Position numbers and translations under genes: made by a program. The notes beneath the pieces were generated by a model. It saw only the letters and a list, made by a program, of their open reading frames with translations, was not told where the DNA came from and did no database searches. DNA of 64,000 bases from Shinisaurus crocodilurus. Lineage: Eukaryota > Chordata > Lepidosauria > Squamata > Shinisauridae. This document shows positions 54,480-64,000 of this stretch, one piece after another. The DNA is taken from positions 251,152,968 through 251,216,967 of the forward strand of contig CM037878.1 in NCBI GenBank assembly GCA_021292165.1, in the 5' to 3' direction. The stretch's first letter is position 1, and each line of letters begins with the position of its first letter.

Positions 54480-55340
54480 GTAAGGTATACCCTTGCTGTG
54501 TGTCTTGGCAGCAACACACAGTAAAATTTGGCAAGAACAAAAAAAAAGAGGTGGCCTCTCTTGAATGAAGAATTTATTTATTCCTCACATAAAGGTGGAA
54601 CTTCCAAAGGTTCTCTTTAAATATTGCCTCTTTCCCTATGTACTTACCCACACATTTCAATCAATATCTTTTTATGATTATTTTAGGATGATTCTTGTTA
54701 GCTGTCTTAGATACCATATGTGATAAAAAGGGTATACATATTTTAATTTAAAAATACTATAAACCTATAGTCTGAACCGTCTGTGCCACATGCTTCTGTG
54801 TTGGGTAGAGATGGAATTGGGAATCTTTTGAAACATGACTCCAGTAAATCCTTTGATATGCTGTATCAAAAGCACATACAAGAAACTGGTTTTCTTTGAA
54901 AAATGTTAGAAGCTGAGGATTTTATTCTCTGCTCCATAATAGAAGGAATGTTAAAAAAAGAGTTTCCCAGGGATCTGAATTGAGACTGATGCTGATGAAC
55001 ATATGCAATCTCATACCTTCAAACTATTTAATAGGGTAACTGGATGGCAGTTTTGTGAAGTAAATAAAAATAGATGCACATTGGGACAAAAGTAATAATG
55101 ATAATGATGTATGGTGATGCAGGTCTAACTTGGTTGTAGGTAGGTACCCAGGAAAGAAACCATGGGGTCAGAACAGAAAGCTCACATTTTAGGAGAGAGA
55201 CAAAATAAAACTGCAGGTGCGGTAATGCTGTTAATATAGAGGTCTATGATGCACCCACATTGGGAATACTGTGTGCAATTCTGTTCATACATCCAGCACA
55301 CCCCATACAGTCACCTCCAGGAGTATGTGGCTGGGCACCT
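54480..55340. other. Unassigned non-coding sequence
   Basis: 54,950-55,700 has some words reminiscent of degraded CR1 ('ctgtgtgcaattctgttc', 'agggaggcttatgaaattat', 'catgcaacacagaattaatt'). It may be a very old CR1 copy, too diverged to claim as a separate feature. Confidence 0.4.

Positions 55341-55343
<3 letters not shown>

Positions 55344-55379
<36 letters not shown>
55344..55379. repeat. (TA)n microsatellite
   Basis: About 18 TA units, possibly inside an old CR1-like stretch. Confidence 0.97.
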
Positions 55380-55381
<2 letters not shown>

Positions 55382-55860
55382 TGGGCTCATAGGTTTAGAT
55401 CAAGAGATAAATATGCAACTAAGCAACTAAAATTGTGTTGGGACTGGAGCATCTTCTTTATAATGAAAGCCATGAGAATTTGGGGCATTTTAGGGAGGCT
55501 TATGAAATTATTAATGGTGAGGAGAGAGTGAATAGGGGGTGAGAACAGAGGTTAAAGAAATTGAATTCTTCATGCAACACAGAATTAATTTAGGAAATTG
55601 ACACAGCATATTGCATTGTTCACAAGCAAAGGTGGCTTTAAAATGGATTAGATAAATTAGATAAATTGAGGGCAGGAATGTCCAACAATAGTTATCAGCC
55701 ATTATAGCAACATCAACAACAGTTCAAAGGCAATATAGTTCTAAATAAATAATGCAGGGCACAAACAAAGGTTGGCTATCACCATCAGCTTGCTTTTGAG
55801 TTACCCAGTGTCATCCAGTAGGCCACACAGTGCTGAACTAGAAGGACTTTTGCTTTATTC

Positions 55861-56140
55861 CAGGGATGGGGAACCTCTGGCCTCCAGGCCAAATCTGGCC
55901 CTCCAGGCTGGCCAATCCAGCCCATGGATCCAGCCCTCCCCATCAGAAGAGAGAGTGAGTGGGAGAGCATTTGCTCCTCCATTGATTTCCCTGCATGGAG
56001 AAGGCGACAGAGCAGCGAAGCTGGTATTTTGGCTGGAGACCTGATGACATCAGGAAGCAGGTCCCCACCCCTGAGGTCATGGACAGGACTCTAGCTCCTG
56101 ATGTCATCTGGACTGCAAGGGGGTCCAAGGGTGGCAATCC
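55861..56140. mobile_element. hAT-like element, 3' end lost
   Basis: Begins 'cagggatggggaacctctgg' in hAT style with 'cctccaggccaaatctgg' subterminal words. The matching right terminus is not present before the next MITE at 56,145, so it is truncated. Short inverted pieces around 'cctgatgacatcagg' and 'ctgatgtcatctgg' lie at about 56,040-56,112. Confidence 0.55.
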
Positions 56141-56144
56141 AGAC

Positions 56145-56283
56145 TAAGGGTGCAATCCTATGCATGTTTAGACAGAAAAAAAGGCCTACAACTCCCAGCA
56201 TGCCTCAGCTAGCTGTGCTGGTTGGGGCATGGTGAGAGTTGTAGGCCTTTTTTCTGTCTAAAAATGCATTGGATTGTGCCTTA
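56145..56283. mobile_element. M4 foldback MITE, best copy (139 bp)
   Basis: Left arm from 'taagggtgcaatcctatgca' through 'cctacaactcccagcatgcc' is inverted against the right arm 'ggcatggtgagagttgtagg' through 'attggattgtgcctta'. Arms are about 59 bp with few mismatches around a 20-bp loop. Related pieces lie at 33.6 and 39.1 kb. Confidence 0.8.
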
Positions 56284-56284
56284 A

Positions 56285-56740
56285 AAGTATTTTGACATGA
56301 CTGGTTTATTCAAACAAGGCAATTCTTATGTGTGATTAGTAATATCTGGCCTCGTTCAGATAACTATGGTCTTTTGAAATGGTAAAGTACACACATTTGA
56401 GGTAGCCCAATTGGTAAGATACTCTCTTGACAAATTTCATTTTTGTGACAATGTACTCAAGTCATTATAAAGAAGTGCAAAGATTTACTACATTAGCAAG
56501 TTTCACAAACCCATTGATTTGTTACACAACTATGTGCCAGAGTTGAATTTTAAGGTAAGATTCAATTATTTAAAAGCAGTATTGTCATGTAATAGTTATG
56601 CTGAGTTCTCTATTTTTTTCTGGGGTGTTTTTTTTTTTTTTTAAATTCTATGCCTTCCATAATACAATGGTTTTTTTTTTTTTTAAAAAAAAAGAAAGGA
56701 CTGCTTTTAGATAGTTATGTTTAAAATGCCCACCAGACAA
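56285..56740. other. Unassigned AT-rich sequence
   Basis: Contains T and A homopolymers (56,620-56,700). No gene was seen. Confidence 0.35.
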
Positions 56741-56749
56741 AAAGAATGA

Positions 56750-57350
56750 AGTTTCCTCAGCATGAGCGCTGAAAGGAAACTCAGCGGGTCCGGGGTTGCC
56801 ACAAACTGGCTTTCCCTCCCTTTCCTTTGCTGGAGATATTCATGCCTTGTGTAATCTGAGTAAACAGGAATTAATCTCACTAAACACGTCTGGAACAGAG
56901 ACAGACCTAGTAGACAGCACCCAGGCAGAACTGCCCTTCTTTAGAGAAACTCTAATTAATAGTCTAATTACTTTCTCGCGAAACCGGTGTGCCTTGGGAG
57001 TGGGGTGAGTGGCAATGAAAAGGAGAGAGTCTTGGATAACATCACAAAAGTGGGGGGGGGGGCAGGGAAGAGATTTGCCTTCTGAAGATGTTTGTAATGC
57101 CTCAGCGTGCGTGGAAATTGCTGCTGATGTAACCAGGAGCTATACCAAAGACCAGTTCCAGAGGTGGCACATTTATAATGAGACCAAATGAAGAGGCTCA
57201 TTAGTCTCCCAAATGGGAAAGAGCTGCCCATTCCTCTTCTCATTCTCTTGCTCCCATCATTACATGCATTTGTGATGGGGTGAGGAGGAGCGGGGAAGCA
57301 AGTGTTATCATGTTTAAGATGCAAGCTGATCTACATAGACCTACTGGGAA
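56750..57350. promoter_or_regulatory. Candidate conserved non-coding element
   Basis: The stretch has no recognisable repeat. It carries forkhead-like gtaaaca (56,860-56,866), homeodomain-like taattaat (56,953-56,960) and taatta (56,965-56,970), and taatct words nearby. No coding frame stands out. This is inference from composition and motif clustering only. Confidence 0.25.
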
Positions 57351-58630
57351 ATTAAAAGAAACCCCATCTTTCCCCAAACCGAAATGTTGTCATCTGCAAA
57401 AGATGCAGTATTGCCATGGAAGGCTTGTGGGGGAGGAGGGTGCGGGAAGGGAAGCTGTTGTTTTTTTCACTGTCAAGCAGAGCCCGATGATGCTTGGCTA
57501 TCACTTTTACTGCGCATTGTTTCCAGTATTCCTCAGAAGGAAAACAAAAAACTAAAAACTAAAGGCTTCTGAGCAATGCTGTGGAAATATAATACATCCA
57601 CAGCAAAATACATCATGTGAAACATTCTTGGGGTTTTCTCTTCAATGTAGATACCTGACAAAGTGGGGAAATGTGGACCAGGTTGTAACATCCATCCAGC
57701 AAAGTCACACCCTGTGTGTTTTACCAAAACAGAAATGAGGTTTGACCCAGAGTAATTGGAAGGCTGTGTGCATGACCCTTGGATATGTCAAGGCAAAACG
57801 GCACTCAGTGCACAGTTGCAAGGATCCCCCCCTCCGCTTCTTCAGCTCGCATTCCCCTCCCGCCCTTAGATTCAAGACAGGCAAACACTCTGAACAGCAC
57901 TGAAGACATCCCAAAGGGAAATTCCTTTTGTACAGGACACTTTTCACTTGAAGAATAGTTTAGTCACAGGAGAACATCATGGACAAAACCACAATAGATT
58001 CGTCGTGCAGCCGCCCTTTTTTTTTTGGCATTTTGTTTGTCAAACCAAGTCAACTTTTTTTTTTTAGACATTTCCTTTGGACATGCTCGCATTATCATAC
58101 ACTTGGGAATGGTTTCATGGCAAGCTAACCTGGGTTCAAATAGCCTGAAGACTTCAACCTGGGCTTCAAAAAAAATTGGGGGAAATGGTTGCGGAACAGG
58201 CCTCTCTAGCGTTTAACTATCCTACTTGGGTCACAGAGTAAGAGATCGGAGCCCACTGGCTCTGAAATGCCCTGCTGGCAGGAGCCAGGCAAGGCAGGAG
58301 GAATGACAGAGGTGATTTCACTTCCCAATCCTCCAAGGAAACAAAAATCAGCTGGGCAAGCCTCTGAGCCTGTCTAGCTTACTTAACAGTGGTGGGTGGG
58401 GATGGCAATGCAGAGGCTGTAGGATCCTACAGATCCTGGCCTCTCCCCTCCCCTCCCAGCAGAATTCCCCTTTTCTATAGGCCTAAGGTCTTCCAAGGTT
58501 GCTGTTGCAGCCTCAGAAGAGCAGCCACCATTGTGTTTTCTGCGGGGGAGCAGGGAAGGGGAAAGGAAAGGACCAATGTTGGATTACGCCTCCTGAGGTT
58601 GTAACAGTTTCTACAGCCCCGAGAAGGGAA
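57350..58630. other. Unassigned non-coding sequence
   Basis: No gene or repeat was recognised. Poly-T runs near 58,019 and 58,057. Confidence 0.35.
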
Positions 58631-58639
58631 TTCTGTAAT

Positions 58640-58676
58640 ATCCTTTGATCCGTGGGATGCTCTCCCAGGGACCACA
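58640..58676. repeat. Partial copy of the 59.6-kb palindrome
   Basis: 'gggatgctctcccagggacc' followed by acaggat matches the loop and right arm start of the hairpin at 59,555-59,643. Confidence 0.6.
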
Positions 58677-58844
58677 GGATTGCTCTGTAAGTTGAGTATT
58701 TTTATGCCAATCCTAAGGGGCAATTTCAGAATAACTAGGGGAAGAAAAGACATGGCAAAGACCATCATTAGAGCAGCAAAGGTTTTGCTTATATCTGTTA
58801 GATACATACGGTTGGATCGAGACTAAGTTAGTTGAACTTAAGTT

Positions 58845-58925
58845 CTGCTCAGCTCAATGGGACACGTTAGTCATTACATAAGTCCCATTGATTTCAATGG
58901 AAACTCAGTTGAAGTAACTTAGGGT
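58845..58925. repeat. Short squamate interspersed repeat (degenerate)
   Basis: 'aagtcccattgatttcaatg' and 'agggtgcaatcctat' are words of the 1.0-kb repeat. Confidence 0.45.
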
Positions 58926-59427
58926 GCAATCCTATCTATTGCACCCTTGATGCTCATAAGCCCCCAAACTCAGAGGCTTTCGAGCATCCAATGCAGAGCA
59001 GGAAGAGCAGTGGAGGTGATCTCTGTCTCCCTGTGCCTCCTGCTCTGCATTTTAGCTAGACAGCCATTTTCTGCCATCTAGTTGAGGAGCTTCAGAGGGG
59101 GAGGGAAGGAGGCTGGAGCATCGTCAGCATACATCATATCCTGGTGGCCCCAGTCTCCTCCCCTCCCCTCCCCCCAAAATTCCCCTTTTACCCCCTCTCC
59201 AAGGTTGATTTCCTGACCAGTCAGCATGGCTCTTTCCACGCCAGCTGGGGGGGGGGGGATCAGAGTGCAGATTCCCAGTTCCAAGGTTGGAACTCTGCTT
59301 CCGACCTCGGATATGGGTATCTGAATTATCCTATGCCCCCTCCACAGACAATGTCTAGGGGCCATAGGATCACTTTCCCTGTCTGGATCCAACCCATACT
59401 TTGTAGAGTGGCGGTAAATAACATGGT

Positions 59428-59512
59428 TAGGCTGTGACCCTATATACACCTTCCTGGAAGTAAACTCAATGGGATGTACTTCTGAGTGTACATGAATAGG
59501 GTTATGCTGCTA
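59428..59512. repeat. Short squamate interspersed repeat
   Basis: 'ggctgtgaccctatatacac', 'tcaatgggatgtacttctga' and 'catgaatagggttatgctg' match the 1.0-kb repeat over its full length. Confidence 0.65.
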
Positions 59513-59554
59513 ATTTATTTAACTTCTTAATAATAAAGATGGATATGCCTGCTG

Positions 59555-59643
59555 TGATATGGTGTAGACAGATTTGCAATCCAGTGGTCCCTGAGATGCT
59601 CTCCCAGGGACCACAGGACAGCAAATCTGTCTACACCATATCA
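59555..59643. repeat. Near-perfect 38-bp inverted repeat with 13-bp loop
   Basis: Left arm 59,555-59,592 (starts 'tgatatggtgtagacagatt') is the inverse of right arm 59,606-59,643, differing by a short central mismatch block. The loop is gagatgctctccc. It would form a pre-miRNA-sized hairpin if transcribed, but also fits a tiny foldback MITE. Confidence 0.85.
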
Positions 59644-59649
59644 AGAGAC

Positions 59650-60495
59650 TTTGAGAGCTTTTCTCAACAGCAATGAAAGCTGAGACCCTCTTAACTAATA
59701 TTTGTCATGTGGTACCTCAGGTAATCTTTTACCTGTTGCTGTTGAAGGCATGAGGAATAATCATATGAATCACAGATGATTTATGTAGCTAACGGAAGGG
59801 AAGATTTCATATTGATATTAAAATATTTTAACAAATAGGAGCTGCAGCAAACTGTCATTCTTGGACTTTTGCTCTTCTTCATGGCACTTCAGTGGTTTGG
59901 GCAAGAATTTCACCTCAGTTTCCAATAGGTTATATCTGGTCAGAAAGCAAATGGCTGTACAGTTGAAGGACAGCCCAAATGCCTGTTATACCAGCCCATC
60001 TGCATTTCAGGATTACCGGTATTTGTTACATTAGCTGTAAAAGTTGTGGGTGAGCTCTTGGAAATAACACCATCATCTGGAGATGCATGAGAGTGCAATC
60101 TTGTTATTCATCTCTGTGAAAAATGCGTGAACTCTGGATCTGCTTCCTACAGGTCTCCACTCTGTGACAGAGGTGTATATTACACTGTTGACATGGCACC
60201 TTTAGGCAGGAGTCCTTGTGAAAGTGCAGAGGCATCTTTTAAAGGATGGACACAAGACATAATCCTCAATCCTCTTGAGACTGCTGGAGATTAATATCCA
60301 AAAAGTTAGAGATGTCTTCAGTAGCAAACAATCCTAGTGACATTTCTGAACTAGCTGTGAGTAGCTGCTGTGACACAAGAAACAGTATATCTGTTCTAAT
60401 AGTGTTACATTTAGAAGTTGTGGTTTGGATGTTGATCTTGCAAAGGAGGCCCCCATTGAATAGGAAATGACTTTTATGAAAATATAAAACTGCTC
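59650..60495. other. Unassigned non-coding sequence
   Basis: Nothing recognisable as a gene or named repeat. Confidence 0.35.
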
Positions 60496-60497
60496 TA

Positions 60498-60691
60498 TTC
60501 TGAGTCTTACCATTTGTCCATCTAGCTCAGTAATGCCTAATATGACAAGCAGCAGCTCTCCAAGGAATCAGGCAGGGGTCTTCTTCAGCACTGCTACCTA
60601 AGATTTTTTGAGTTGAAAATATCAGGAATTGAACCTGCAACCTTCTGCACACAAAACAAGCAATCTGCTACATTGAGTTGTATGGCCATTC
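60498..60691 (-). mobile_element. tRNA-derived SINE (copy 3)
   Basis: Reverse complement of the SINE at 1,979-2,590: 'tgtccatctagctcagtaat' is its 3' part, 'ggcaggggtcttcttcagca' the body, 'aggaattgaacctgcaacct' the B-box complement and 'cattgagttgtatggcca' the A-box complement. Unbroken, so it is the longest continuous copy here. Confidence 0.75.
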
Positions 60692-60737
<46 letters not shown>

Positions 60738-60739
60738 AT
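60692..60739. repeat. (ATT)n trinucleotide run
   Basis: About 15 ATT units; interpreted as the tail of the minus-strand L1-like element. Confidence 0.95.
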
Positions 60740-61090
60740 ACAAGCAATACAACATGAAAACATAACTGAAACCAAGCATGAAATAACCTATCAATAATGA
60801 CCTGGATAATAGCAGTACAGATATATAAAACTGTTGGGCTAAGCTTCCTATGGAGGGTCTACCAATCTAAATTTAACTAGTGGGTATTAATTAGGTCTTC
60901 CCAGATGGTTTCATGTGATTGTGGAGGTTTCAACCCCCCATTGCTCTGGTTGGCTAAAGAAATCCAGCGTTGCCAGAATTTGTAAAAGTCATTGTCAACT
61001 GCATTATTGCACATAGCCCTTAGCTCTTTGGTTAATTTTTCTAGTAAGGCAATATCCCAAGGTCTCCTCATTTCTGTGTCACTTTGAATT
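60692..61090 (-). mobile_element. L1-like LINE 3' end with (AAT)n tail
   Basis: On the minus strand a 64-codon frame reads RPWDIALLEKLTKELRA and NDFYKFWQRWISLA, close in style to the C-terminus of tetrapod L1 ORF2 (W-x-x-A-x-x-E-K-L-T ... F-x-x-x-W-x-x-W). A 3' UTR of about 135 bp follows and ends in an (AAT)n run (60,692-60,739 as ATT on plus), which serves as the tail. Strongly 5' truncated. The tail abuts the 5' end of the SINE copy directly. Confidence 0.6.
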
Positions 61091-61550
61091 TCTCACCTAC
61101 TGTTTTTTTCTGTGGTTCACACCTAGCAGAACACATCATGTTCCTGTATGTTTGTTTGTTGCCCCTTCTGCTTTGGAGATCCGCCTCTTTGTTCACAAGT
61201 CCTCTCGATGCTTAATAGTTCTTTAAATGCCTGGCCCTTCTCTCATCCTCATCCTTCCAGTTCAAGTTTAGTTCACAGGGGAATGATGGGAAATGACCCT
61301 GCTTCAGTAGGCAGATGCTTTCAAGTGACAGTATGAAGTTCTCCAATGACACTTTAATCTTAACTTGCAGCAAGTTGCTGTTCAGCCATGGATGATACTT
61401 GAATAGGCACATATGATCGGGGGCGGGGGGGAGACAGGGGGGGAAATACCTCACTGGAAGGATTTTTATTTTTATTTTTGCTATGAAGCTCAAATTATAT
61501 GTTCAAGAAAAGGTTATCTTATAGAGTTTAAAATTTAAACTACTGTATTC

Positions 61551-61773
61551 ATTTTATTTATTATATTTATACCCCACCTTTTTTCCTGCAAGCAGCTTAC
61601 ATAATCCTCCTCCTCCTCTCCATGTTATCCTCACAACAACCCTGTGAGGTAGGTTAGGCTGAGAGTCAGTGACTGGCCCAAAGTCACCCAGTGAGTTTCA
61701 TGGCCGAGCGGGAACTAGAACCCGGATCTCCCGAGTCCCAGTCCAACACTCTCACCACTATGCCACACTGGCT
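61551..61773 (-). mobile_element. Sauria-type SINE (copy 3)
   Basis: Reverse complement of the element at 13.0 kb: AT-rich tail at left, 'ttatcctcacaacaaccctg', 'ctgagagtcagtgactggcc', 'gggaactagaacccgg' (B-box complement), and head to 'atgccacactggct'. Slightly shorter 3' segment than the copy at 49.05 kb. Confidence 0.85.
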
Positions 61774-61792
61774 ATCAAACTATTCATCGCTA

Positions 61793-62240
61793 GGGATGTC
61801 CAAGAATTTCATTTCAGTTCGCAAATCACTTGAAAATGCCCCATTCACAACCTTGAATGCAAATGGAAGTGCAAGTTCTCAAAAAATGTTGACAAATCCC
61901 AATTTGCTTTTGCATTAAAAAAAAAAAAGTGCACTTTAAAAAAAATTACATTTTCATGCTTTAGTCGATGGGAGGGAGAGGTGTGCACAGAAATGTGCAT
62001 TTCCCCCATTCGAAATGTGCATTTCCCCCATTCGAAATGTGCATTTCCCCCATTCGAAATGTGCATTTCCCCCATTCGAAATGTGCATTTCCCCCATTCG
62101 AAATGTGCATTTCCCCCATTCGAAATGTGCATTTTCCCCATTTGAAGCAACTGAAAAAACAGGTCGCAAACGAGAATGGGAATGAGCCGAACTGAGCTTT
62201 GAAATGAAGTTGAGAGAATTTTGGCAAGCTCAAGAATTCC
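61793..62240. mobile_element. Foldback element with tagggatgt terminus holding a minisatellite
   Basis: Starts 'tagggatgtccaagaattt' with 'catttcagttcgcaaatc'. The right part 'gagccgaactgagctttgaa' and 'aagttgagagaattttggc' is its degenerate inverse. The right terminus is not sharp. Shares its start with the elements at 17.26 and 40.87 kb. Confidence 0.5.
61991..62146. repeat. 22-bp minisatellite, seven units
   Basis: Near-perfect tandem copies of 'aaatgtgcatttcccccatt' plus cg. The last unit is diverged ('gcattttccccatttg'). Each unit contains the small palindrome aaatgtgcattt. ORFs reading HFEWGK/CTFRMG repeats are products of this array. Confidence 0.95.
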
Positions 62241-62272
62241 GGGTTCTCTCTTCCTTACTTCAGTCTTTAGAA

Positions 62273-62407
62273 CAGTGTTCTCCAACCTTGGGTCCCCAGA
62301 TGTTTTTGGCCTACAACTCCCAGCATGACTCCGCCAGCTACACTGGCTGGGGCATGCTGGGAGTTGTAGGCCAAAAACATCTGGGGACCCAAGGTTGGAG
62401 AACACTG
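62273..62407. mobile_element. hAT-type foldback MITE (family M1), near-perfect copy with 8-bp TSD
   Basis: Left arm 'cagtgttctccaaccttggg' through 'cctacaactcccagcatg' is the almost exact inverse of the right arm ending 'cccaaggttggagaacactg'. Arms are about 58 bp around a short loop. The flank ctttagaa is identical at 62,265-62,272 and 62,408-62,415. High arm identity indicates the youngest M1 copy in the window. Confidence 0.95.
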
Positions 62408-62419
62408 CTTTAGAAGATT

Positions 62420-63260
62420 AGAGGAAAACCTAAATGTTTTAATGGATTTTCACCAAATGTGGTAAAACACACAGGGAAGGGAACTAGCCAAATGATGTTT
62501 CCCCCAATACGTCTACATGCACAACATTCTAAACAGTCCAAAGTAATTTCTCTACTCATCTGATAAGACAGTCGTCCTATTTTGTTGGGAGTAGATAACC
62601 AAGGGGGACTGCATTCACTCTTTTTTTGTTTCTAGTGCTGTTATATGGAATTTAGGGAGGACTATATGACTCAATTACTATAGAGGGAAAATATGCTGGA
62701 TGGCTGCTGACAGGCACTACCAAGTCTGATGGACTGATTGACTTTGGAGTTCATATAAACTTTTGACATTCATTTGAGTGCATAAGGGAATAGTGCCCCC
62801 CAGGCATAATTTCTCTGGACGCAGCACACACTTGTAGAATTGGTGCCAGCGGGAGCTTCCCTTGCAAGGAAAATTGCAGCTGTGGGGGGTGCGGTGAGGG
62901 CAGGATGTTGGTTAAGCTTGAAGCAGGAACTGCCTTCCCTGCACGCCACAGTCCCAATCTCTCTGGCCCACTCCCTGTGGTGGCAACTGTTGTTCAAAAT
63001 GCATTGTATGTGTCATACCATGCAGTCCGGCCCTTAGTGTCTATGTATCTTGGAGGCCAGGGACCTAACTGGGGCCTGCATTGGCTCCCACTGTTTCTGA
63101 TATCTTAATAATGCCACTAATTATTATGGTGCTTGTCCCTCTGCCTTTGTACCAGTTGGATGCCACACCCTGTTGGCTCCTCCTACCTGCACATGGGAAA
63201 TGCCAGCAGGAACTAAGGAACTAGGAGACTTCTAGTTCTTAAGAGAAGATGTCTTTCCTG
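62420..63260. other. Unassigned non-coding sequence
   Basis: No gene was recognised; small ORFs only. Confidence 0.35.
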
Positions 63261-63265
63261 TACAA

Positions 63266-63267
63266 GC

Positions 63268-63315
<48 letters not shown>
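63266..63315. repeat. Compound (CT)n(CA)n microsatellite
   Basis: About 11 CT units followed by about 13 CA units. Confidence 0.97.
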
Positions 63316-63320
<5 letters not shown>

Positions 63321-63394
63321 ACCGAACTGTTCAGGGTAATGCTTGTTCATTCAGTTCTAACACTGGCCCCAGCAAATCACACAAGATCTTACAA

Positions 63395-63790
63395 GATCTG
63401 ATCGCTCCAAAGGGAAAGACAAATCTGTCATTTTTTTTCGGTTTTTCAAAGTTTCCCATTTTTTCTAATCTTAAATTCGGTTCATCCTGAAAATTGAGAA
63501 TTTTCCCAATCTTATGAAAATTCATATACATTTTCGTGTGTATTTCTCCTAATACGTGCCTAATATACACCAGTTGTGCAAGCAATCATCCCAATATAAT
63601 GCATTTCCTAATGTTATTTTCCCCGAATATACATACTTTTGTATGCTTTTTCTGATTGGCGATTTCCATTGCAAAATTCAGAGAATTGCACATTTCAAAG
63701 GATAAGTGAGTTTCGGTTTGAATATTAATTCAAAAATGCGAAATTATGAATGTTTGATTAAAATGCAAACTGAATTACTATCTCTCCTAT
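63395..63790. mobile_element. Probable AT-rich terminal-inverted-repeat element, degenerate
   Basis: 'cgatttccattgcaaaattc', 'gagaattgcacatttcaaag', 'ttaattcaaaaatgcg' and similar words are of the same style as the AT-rich foldback element at 61.8 kb. Ends not defined. Confidence 0.35.
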
Positions 63791-63967
63791 CTCTATGATA
63801 TAGATACAGAAAAATAACTTTGCATCCTCAAGCATCTATACGTCAGCCTGATTTTTTCCCTTCATTGCAAAGAGATTGTAAAGAGCTTGTCAGCCCAAGC
63901 CCCACTGAACCTCCAGGCCAAGGTAAATGTCCGCTTCCCCATTTCCCACACTTGGAGTCCAGACATA

Positions 63968-64000
63968 GTAAGCTCTCCTATACTGTGTCAGACCATTGGT
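63968..64000 (-). mobile_element. tRNA-derived SINE (copy 4), cut by the window end
   Basis: 'agctctcctatactgtgtca' followed by gaccattggt is the reverse complement of the SINE 3' end seen at 2,530-2,585 and 39,830-39,868. Confidence 0.55.

Noticed and set aside
61991..62146. CRISPR-like array
   Set aside because: The units are contiguous with no variable spacers, and the genome is a vertebrate one.
61845..62405. 186-codon minus ORF with FEWGKCTFRMGEMHIS-like repeats
   Set aside because: Translation of the 22-bp minisatellite plus a MITE; not a protein repeat family.

Overview
The window is vertebrate, almost certainly squamate (most likely lizard), nuclear DNA. It shows no recognisable host protein-coding exon, rRNA gene or functional tRNA gene. 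The squamate call rests on the repeat content: three copies of a tRNA-headed SINE with the body and tail of the Sauria SINE family, CR1 LINEs, L2-like LINE 3' ends, a Penelope-like remnant, an L1-like 3' end with an (AAT)n tail, many hAT transposons and their foldback MITEs, and 5S-rRNA-headed SINEs carrying a CR1 tail. No calls were checked against a repeat library; family names come from recognised motifs and domain order.

Layout. 0-10 kb: unassigned sequence with an L2-like 3' end (1.4-1.8 kb), a tRNA-derived SINE split by a hAT element (2.0-2.6 kb), a hAT-type MITE (4.25 kb) and a minus-strand L2-like LINE beside a minus-strand Penelope-like fragment (7.0-8.1 kb). 10-20 kb: CR1 3' end (10.7 kb), Sauria SINE (13.0 kb) and a cluster of foldback DNA elements (15.2-19.1 kb), one of them about 1 kb long. 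19.9-25.6 kb: a satellite-like array of about 177-bp monomers with TTAGGG-like words. It switches orientation near 24.6 kb and is interrupted by a nearly full-length but dead LINE (20.09-23.92 kb). 26-28.2 kb: two hAT elements with perfect 8-bp target-site duplications (TSDs) around a 5S-headed SINE. 30-36 kb: further MITEs, a decayed tandem repeat, a GC-rich minisatellite and a 1,028-bp hAT with a perfect TSD. 38.5-42.3 kb: two CR1 copies, the second split by a GC-rich foldback element with a TA duplication. 45.2 kb: a second 5S-headed SINE. 47.6-64 kb: MITEs, two more Sauria SINEs, an L1-like 3' end, microsatellites, and one stretch with little repeat signal and homeodomain/forkhead-like words (56.75-57.35 kb) that could be a conserved non-coding element.

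How the parts relate. The window preserves several LINE/SINE and nesting relationships. A CR1 copy at 38.5 kb ends in the same roughly 55-bp 3' tail as the two 5S-headed SINEs, which points to CR1 machinery as their mobiliser. Nested pairs (SINE holding hAT, CR1 holding foldback element, satellite array holding LINE) give a relative order of activity. The most unusual structures are the inverted 177-bp array with its embedded LINE, the 5S-CR1 chimeric SINE and the large foldback at 15.5-16.7 kb.
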